Assembly: GCA_947483545.1 (NCBI GenBank)
Contig: CANKNP010000205.1
Span: 1-9,392 of the forward strand
Origin: Deltaproteobacteria bacterium
Lineage (GTDB): Bacteria; Myxococcota; UBA796; SXON01
Reading direction: 5' to 3'
Length of the DNA stretch: 9,392 nucleotides
Below the pieces are notes generated by a model, which ran no database searches, was not told the DNA's origin, and saw only the letters and a list, made by a program, of their open reading frames with translations. Positions within the stretch are counted from its first letter, which is position 1, and each line of letters opens with the position of its first letter. The position numbers were made by a program, and so were the translations under genes. Shown here piece by piece: positions 5,900 through 9,392 of the stretch.

Positions 5900-6681
5900 T
5901 TGATCCGGAGGCGCTCCCGGTTCAATCGTTGGGCCTCGGAGACCGCACCGGAGCGGTAGCCCCAGGCGCCCGAAAGGCCGTGTTCATCGAGATCACCGTG
6001 CTCTGGCTCGTCACGCTGCTGGCGATCCGGGCGGTCGTCGCGATCCAGGCCGCGGGGCTGCCAGACTGGACCCTCGCGCTGGTCCCGTTCCTGTTCATCT
6101 ACGCGCCCGTGGGCTTGTGTCAGTGGCGCAAGGTGGACAGCTACGCGTATCGACTGGCGATCCCCGATCCTGTACGCGCGTTGTTCCCGCGGGACGGGGA
6201 CCTGTCGGACCGCGAGGCGTGGAGGGCGGCGTTGCTCTTGGTCGGCAAGGTCATCGCGGTGATACTTTTGCCCTGGCTCGTGGGGTATCACCTGTATCAG
6301 ACGCTGATCTTCGGGCTTCATCCTGCCTGGCGCGTGCCCCATGACGCATGGCTCCTGGTCCCGTATCACCTGTTCTTCGTCGCCCTCCCGGAGGAGTTCT
6401 TCTACCGCGGCTACCTCCAGACCCGGCTCAACGAGGTCTTTCCGCGTACGTTCCTGATCCTCGGCACGCCCTTCGGCTGGGCCCTGCCCATCGCCTGCGT
6501 CTACTTCGCCTTCGGCCACTCGTTGGTCAACGTGCAGTGGTGGCACTTTGCGACGTTCTTTCCAGGTCTTGCGTTCGGCTTGTTGCGTGAGAAGACCGGC
6601 GGGCCGCTGGCCGGGGCGCTGTTTCACGCTTGGTGCAACGTGTGCGTCGTGTGGTTGGACACCGCGTACGGTCTCCGTTGA
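5896..6681 (+). CDS. CPBP-family intramembrane glutamic protease (possibly myxosortase-like)
   Basis: This is a 261-aa membrane protein. The GTG at 5896 overlaps the preceding stop codon (GTGA), which implies translational coupling; a GTG at 5980 is a less likely alternative start. About six or seven hydrophobic segments can be seen (near 31-50, 58-75, 111-134, 152-165, 186-206, 218-230 and 241-254). The CPBP (CAAX protease/bacteriocin-processing) signatures are complete: E166-E167-x3-R171 in LPEEFFYRGYLQ, F204-x3-H208 in FAFGH, and H244-x3-N248 in HAWCN. The family includes eukaryotic Rce1, bacteriocin-related proteases and the myxosortases that process MYXO-CTERM surface proteins in myxobacteria. 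The PEEFFYRGYLQ region and the likely host make a myxosortase (MrtX-like) role possible but unproven; no MYXO-CTERM substrate lies in this window. Being downstream of an AidB-type flavoprotein does not by itself suggest a substrate. Confidence 0.85.
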   Translation: MIDPEALPVQSLGLGDRTGAVAPGARKAVFIEITVLWLVTLLAIRAVVAIQAAGLPDWTLALVPFLFIYAPVGLCQWRKVDSYAYRLAIPDPVRALFPRDGDLSDREAWRAALLLVGKVIAVILLPWLVGYHLYQTLIFGLHPAWRVPHDAWLLVPYHLFFVALPEEFFYRGYLQTRLNEVFPRTFLILGTPFGWALPIACVYFAFGHSLVNVQWWHFATFFPGLAFGLLREKTGGPLAGALFHAWCNVCVVWLDTAYGLR

Positions 6682-6682
6682 A

Positions 6683-6719
6683 GAGTGACCAGATCTGCCA
6701 AACTCACTTTTGGTCATTC
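6683..6719 (+). terminator. Imperfect hairpin in convergent gap
   Basis: The arms 6683-6691 (GAGTGACCA) and 6711-6719 (TGGTCATTC) pair over 9 bp with one G-U, across a 19-nt loop. The stem starts 2 nt after the protease stop. An alternative stem, CCAAA/TTTGG (6698-6702/6709-6713), competes with it. The large loop and lack of a clear T-tract make it a weak terminator candidate. The rest of 6682-6774 shows nothing else. Confidence 0.3.
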
Positions 6720-6774
6720 CCTCGCCAGCCCGGAGCGCATGTTGATTCCCATCCTGCTGACCTTCGTGCTGCTC

Positions 6775-7338
6775 TCAACGCTCCCGGTTTGCCTTGCCCA
6801 CCCCGAGCCAGACGCCCCCGCGCGGGGTCAAGGTGATCGTCTTGTTCAGGACCGTGATGCCGGCGTTGCCCCAGCCGCCGATCCGGACGGTGCCGAAGGT
6901 CCAACCGGCGGCGGCCTCCAGCAGGAGCGGCGCGGACCAGACGGCGCCCAACGGGTAGAGGGTCACGGTGCCGGGGAGCGCCACGCCGATGTTGAACACG
7001 CCTTTGCCGCGCACGGCGAAGTCCACCCACGGGCTGACGGCCAGCCCGACCTGCGGGCCCGTGAACGAGAGCGTCGGCCCGCCAGCTACCCCGAAGTCGA
7101 GGCCGAACTGCTGACCGGTGCGGCCGCGCGTGCCAATCGCCAGGCCCACATTTCCAGGCATGCTCGCGTCCACCCCGAAGCCCAAGTGGGGTGCTGCCCA
7201 GTAGCCGGCGGAGACCTCGCCCCAGCCGAGGGCGACCACCGCGCCATCGCTGGGGAGTCGGAGCGCGGCGGGCTCGGCGAAGGCGGGGGTGGAGACGGCG
7301 AGGAGGATGAGGGCGAGGGCGGTGATGGGGCGGGACAT
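6775..7338 (-). CDS. Small secreted, probably outer-membrane beta-barrel protein
   Basis: This 187-aa protein has a standard Sec signal peptide (MSRPITALALILLAVST, cleavage after AFA near residue 21). The mature part is rich in glycine and alternating hydrophobic residues (GLDFGVAGGPTLSF, VGLAVSPWVDFAV, NIGVALPGTVTLYPL, AGWTFGTVRIGG, AGITVLNKTITLTPRGG), a pattern typical of amphipathic strands in small outer-membrane barrels. No cysteines and no recognisable family motif are seen. It ends GKANRER rather than in the aromatic residue usual for BAM-inserted barrels. The start is well supported: CGGAG lies 5-6 nt before the ATG, with a promoter-like element about 27 nt upstream. It lies downstream of recR on the same strand across a 138-bp gap and is convergent with the protease gene. 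Function is unknown. Confidence 0.7.
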   Translation of the reverse strand: MSRPITALALILLAVSTPAFAEPAALRLPSDGAVVALGWGEVSAGYWAAPHLGFGVDASMPGNVGLAIGTRGRTGQQFGLDFGVAGGPTLSFTGPQVGLAVSPWVDFAVRGKGVFNIGVALPGTVTLYPLGAVWSAPLLLEAAAGWTFGTVRIGGWGNAGITVLNKTITLTPRGGVWLGVGKANRER

Positions 7339-7364
7339 CGAAGCTCCGGACTTGACGTGTCCAG

Positions 7365-7394
7365 AGTATAGCTGGGGTTGGGGTTCGGGGTCAG
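7365..7394 (-). promoter_or_regulatory. Sigma-70-type promoter of the small barrel gene
   Basis: On the minus strand, TATACT (7370-7365) matches the -10 consensus at five of six bases. CTGACC (7394-7389), 18 bp upstream, matches the -35 at four of six. A start near 7358 would give a leader of about 20 nt carrying the GGAG ribosome binding site. Confidence 0.45.
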
Positions 7395-7400
7395 GTTGGG
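7374..7400 (+). other. G-quadruplex motif upstream of the barrel gene
   Basis: Four G-runs at 7374-7377, 7380-7383, 7387-7390 and 7398-7400 are separated by loops of 2, 3 and 7 nt, which meets the usual G3+N1-7 rule. The G-rich strand is the template strand for the minus-strand barrel gene. The motif covers the spacer and -35 of its candidate promoter. The remainder of the recR-barrel gap (7401-7476) shows no other clear element. Confidence 0.5.
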
Positions 7401-7476
7401 CGGCGGTGCATTCCCAAGACGGCGGGGAGCCTCGCGTTGAGGGTGGGCAGCTACAACAGTCATCCCACGCCCCCCC

Positions 7477-8073
7477 TCACCCGATCTCCCTTCTCCCCTC
7501 AAACGCCCGCGCCAACGAAACCCGGTCCGCAAATTCAATATCCGTCCCCACGGCGATCCCATGCGCCAGCCGTGTGACACGAACGCCAAGCGGCTTCAGC
7601 ATCCGCGCGACGTAGAGCGAGGTAGCATCCCCCTCCACGTCGGGGTCGGTGGCCAACACACACTCCAACCCTGAGGCTGCATTGGCAACCCGGGCGAGCA
7701 GGGCTTTCAAGCGCAAATCGTCTGGCCCCACATTGTCCAGCGGCGACAGAGCCCCGTGCAAGACATGGAACATTCCCTTGAATTCCCCGGAGGCGTCGAT
7801 GGCGCGCACATCCTGCGGGCGCTCGACGACACAGACGAGCAGCGGATTCCGGCGTGGATCGGCGCACCGGGGGCAGATTTCCCGCTCGGTCAAATCACAA
7901 CACACGGCGCACTCCCGCACCGAAGCCTTGAGCCCGAGGATCGCAGCCGCGATGCTCTCAGCAGCGTCGGGGGATTGGCGCAAGAGCCAGTAGGCGTACC
8001 GCGTGGCGGTTTTCTCGCCGACGCCGGGAAACCGGGCGAGCTGGGCGACCGCCTGGCGGAAGGGGTCGCTCAT
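7477..8073 (-). CDS. recR: Recombination mediator protein RecR
   Basis: The product is 198 aa, close to the 201 aa of E. coli RecR. RecR acts with RecF and/or RecO to load RecA on SSB-coated single-stranded DNA during gap repair. All domains are present: the helix-hairpin-helix around FPGVGEKTATRYAYWLL (15-31), the four-cysteine zinc finger C55, C58, C67, C70 (CAVCCDLTEREICPRC), the Toprim segment LLVCVVERPQDVRAID (78-93) with LATDPDVEGDATSLYV (140-155), and the C-terminal HGIAVGTDIEFAD...GRREI. The ATG at 8073 overlaps the stop of the upstream 183-aa gene (ATGA). There is no strong Shine-Dalgarno, so translation is probably coupled. It is the last gene of the dnaX-ybaB-X-recR operon. Confidence 0.97.
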   Translation of the reverse strand: MSDPFRQAVAQLARFPGVGEKTATRYAYWLLRQSPDAAESIAAAILGLKASVRECAVCCDLTEREICPRCADPRRNPLLVCVVERPQDVRAIDASGEFKGMFHVLHGALSPLDNVGPDDLRLKALLARVANAASGLECVLATDPDVEGDATSLYVARMLKPLGVRVTRLAHGIAVGTDIEFADRVSLARAFEGRREIG

Positions 8074-8621
8074 GTTTTCGGACGAAACATCTTGGCGAGG
8101 TGGTCCACGTAGTTTCGCGAGCCCGCGGAGGTGCGCCAGGTCTTGGCCGATTTGGCGAGGCGGCCCATCACCGCTTCGAATTCCTGCGCGCTGACGGCAA
8201 AGTGGCCCAGCGTGAAAGCGCAGACCCGCCAGACGTTGTCGTGGGCCTGGCCGGTGCTGCGCCCGTCCGGGCGACGCCGAAGGCCGTTGTAGATCTCGTG
8301 GATCTCGCCATCCGTGGGCGCCCGACCGCCGGCCGTGGCCATGGTCAACACGCGGGACTCGATCTTCGCGAATAGCGGGATGTAGGGAACCGGGTAATCG
8401 TTCATCTCCGGCGGCACGGCATTGCCCCGAAAGAGCGACGTCAGCGTGGGGACGTGCCAAACGAGGTTCTGAGTCTCCCCGATCAGGAACAGGTCCTCAC
8501 GGGGGGAGCTCAAGCCCACGCCGTCGTGTCCGACGACGATGCCGACATCCGCGTCCTTGGCGCCCAAGCCCAACGGCTCAAGCACCTGCAACAGCGACGG
8601 ATGCGGAACTTCAACCGGCAT
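8070..8621 (-). CDS. Unrecognised 183-aa protein between ybaB and recR
   Basis: I do not recognise this family. The protein is soluble-looking, with no signal peptide or membrane segment. The N-terminal half is mixed alpha/beta (VGIVVGHDGVGLSS, EDLFLIGETQNLVWHVP), followed by NDYPVPYIPLFAKIESRVLTMATAGG. The C-terminal third is helical and basic (WRVCAFTLGHFAVSAQEFEAVMGRLAKSAKTW, ending NYVDHLAKMFRPKT), with only one cysteine (134). It starts 3 nt after the ybaB stop and its own stop overlaps the recR start, so it is a genuine operon member and probably made in step with RecR. The position suggests a link to replication-fork or recombination functions, but this is inference. The start at 8621 is supported by the tight junction; the Shine-Dalgarno is weak (GGGTGA). 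Confidence 0.8.
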   Translation of the reverse strand: MPVEVPHPSLLQVLEPLGLGAKDADVGIVVGHDGVGLSSPREDLFLIGETQNLVWHVPTLTSLFRGNAVPPEMNDYPVPYIPLFAKIESRVLTMATAGGRAPTDGEIHEIYNGLRRRPDGRSTGQAHDNVWRVCAFTLGHFAVSAQEFEAVMGRLAKSAKTWRTSAGSRNYVDHLAKMFRPKT

Positions 8622-8624
8622 CGC

Positions 8625-8969
8625 TCACCCGCCGAACATGCCAGGGGGGAGCCCCATGCCCTCCGCCATGCCCATCAGCTTCTCCGCAACGACCTCCTTG
8701 GCCTTCCGAATGGCGTCGTTGGTCGCGGCCCGCACGAGATCCTCCAGCAGCTCCACATCCGCCGCAGCCTTCGGGTCGATCTTGACGGACAACACCTCCT
8801 GGCCCCCGTTCATCCGCACCACGACGAGGCCGTTGCCCGCTGTGCCCTCGACCTCGGCCCGCTCGGCCTCGGCTTGAAGGTCCGCCATCTTCTGCTGGAA
8901 CCCGCCCAGCATGTTCGCCATCCCGCCACCGCCCCCGAAGGGGTTTCCACCGCCAAAAGCATCACTCAT
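8625..8969 (-). CDS. ybaB: YbaB/EbfC nucleoid-associated protein
   Basis: The product is 114 aa (E. coli YbaB 109 aa). The family forms DNA-binding dimers with a tweezer-like shape and is almost always encoded between dnaX and recR, as here. A glycine-rich N-terminus (FGGGNPFGGGGG) precedes the family core: NMLGGFQQKMADLQAEAER helix, strands GTAGNGLVVVRMNGGQEVLSVKIDP, and helix LLEDLVRAATNDAIRKAKE, with a Met/Gly-rich tail (GMAEGMGLPPGMFGG). The ATG at 8969 has GGAG 8 nt upstream and overlaps the end of dnaX by 8 bp. The extended glycine-rich head is a small departure from E. coli YbaB. Confidence 0.95.
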   Translation of the reverse strand: MSDAFGGGNPFGGGGGMANMLGGFQQKMADLQAEAERAEVEGTAGNGLVVVRMNGGQEVLSVKIDPKAAADVELLEDLVRAATNDAIRKAKEVVAEKLMGMAEGMGLPPGMFGG

Positions 8970-9392
8970 CTTCAGACTCCAGTTCGGGCATGTTCATATC
9001 GCGGGGGGCGGGGCCGACGGGGGTGATCGACGCGATCCGGCCATTCACGGCCGCGACGAGCCGGCGGACGAGGGGGGAGGCGTTCGCGGCCTCGGTGGCG
9101 TCGGCGTGGCGCTTCTCCTCTGCGGCGGACCTGCGCTCGCTGCCGGTGCGGCCAGCGTCGGCGTCCACGCGGACGTCGACAACGCGAAGATCGGGGAACC
9201 ACTGGCCAAGTTCGAGATCGCGCAGGGTGTCGCGCACGCGGCTCTGGGCCAGGATGGAGCGGACGGCGAGCTGGAGGCGTCCATCGGCGTAGGAGATGAA
9301 CGCCGCGTTGTCCGCGAGGGTCGAGCGGGCGATGGGGAGGAGAGACTCGAGCAGGGTCCGGTAGCGGGCCGCCGGGGTGGTCGGGGGGGCCG
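8962..9392 (-). CDS. dnaX: DNA polymerase III subunit gamma/tau, C-terminal end (partial)
   Basis: The frame is open to the right edge, giving the last 142 residues. It begins in a Pro/Thr/Ala-rich linker (APPTTPAARY) and continues into a domain like the C-terminal domain of tau: RTLLESLLPIARSTLADNAAF, YADGRLQLAV, a DLELGQWFPDLRVVDVRVD strand region, and ASPLVRRLVAAVNGRIASITPV. The last resembles the DPLVQ...FG..I..V pattern that ends many DnaX proteins. Tau holds the clamp loader together and links polymerase to helicase. Sequence identity is moderate, but position directly before ybaB and recR makes the call firm. The ATPase part lies outside the window. The stop (8962-8964) overlaps the ybaB start. 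A GTG at 9237 is internal. Confidence 0.88.
   Translation of the reverse strand, partial: APPTTPAARYRTLLESLLPIARSTLADNAAFISYADGRLQLAVRSILAQSRVRDTLRDLELGQWFPDLRVVDVRVDADAGRTGSERRSAAEEKRHADATEAANASPLVRRLVAAVNGRIASITPVGPAPRDMNMPELESEDE

Noticed and set aside
6819..7371. Plus-strand coding region antisense to the barrel gene
   Set aside because: After the hydrophobic start it is a charged, Gly/Arg/Glu-rich antisense translation. The minus strand has a ribosome binding site, promoter and signal peptide.
7430..7442. Small hairpin CCTC/GAGG after recR as a terminator
   Set aside because: Only 4 bp of stem with no T-run; not distinguishable from chance.
1..9392. tRNA, rRNA, CRISPR array, insertion sequence or integrase
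   Set aside because: No cloverleaf-like segments, spaced direct repeats, terminal inverted repeats or transposase/integrase motifs were seen; the Rpn protein carries a transposase-related label in databases but has no transposon ends here.

Overview
The window is high-GC bacterial DNA that reads like the genome of an uncultured myxobacterium-type organism (Myxococcota or another former deltaproteobacterium). The grounds are a secreted protein joining Ig-like repeats to a formylglycine-generating-enzyme (FGE) fold ending GFRLARTIP, a propeller/di-haem cytochrome lipoprotein, a CPBP protease of the kind to which myxosortases belong, and a near-consensus sigma-54 promoter. Placement is inferred from gene content only. 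No tRNA, rRNA, CRISPR array, insertion sequence or integrase was seen.

Layout. (1) 2-1069, +: C-terminal part of the Ig-like/FGE-fold surface protein. (2) 1070-1301: regulatory gap with a GC-rich hairpin, a 25-bp dyad and a sigma-54 -24/-12 element. (3) 1302-2198, +: Rpn-family PD-(D/E)XK nuclease gene. It holds an in-frame internal start (1887) with a good Shine-Dalgarno sequence and a run of 12-bp/4-residue repeats. Both are marks of the RpnL/RpnS gene-within-gene toxin-antitoxin and antiphage systems. (4) 2223-4181, -: lipoprotein with a YVTN-type propeller and a di-haem cytochrome domain, convergent with rpn and separated from it by 24 bp. (5) 4271-5899 and 5896-6681, +: an AidB-type acyl-CoA dehydrogenase translationally coupled to a CPBP intramembrane protease. 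(6) 6775-7338, -: small secreted, probably outer-membrane beta-barrel protein with its own promoter, which overlaps a G-quadruplex motif. (7) 7477-9392, -: a tight operon dnaX (C-terminus) - ybaB - unrecognised 183-aa gene - recR, with overlaps or gaps of only a few bases.

The housekeeping anchor is the dnaX-ybaB-recR replication/repair operon; the left half looks more accessory. The most interesting locus is the rpn gene. The full-length nuclease appears to be made from a sigma-54 transcript with almost no leader and no visible ribosome binding site, whereas the nested C-terminal product has a clear ribosome binding site. This could set the balance of toxin and antitoxin by transcript type. 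The internal start and the repeats match what is published for Rpn systems; the sigma-54/leaderless arrangement is inferred here and may be new.
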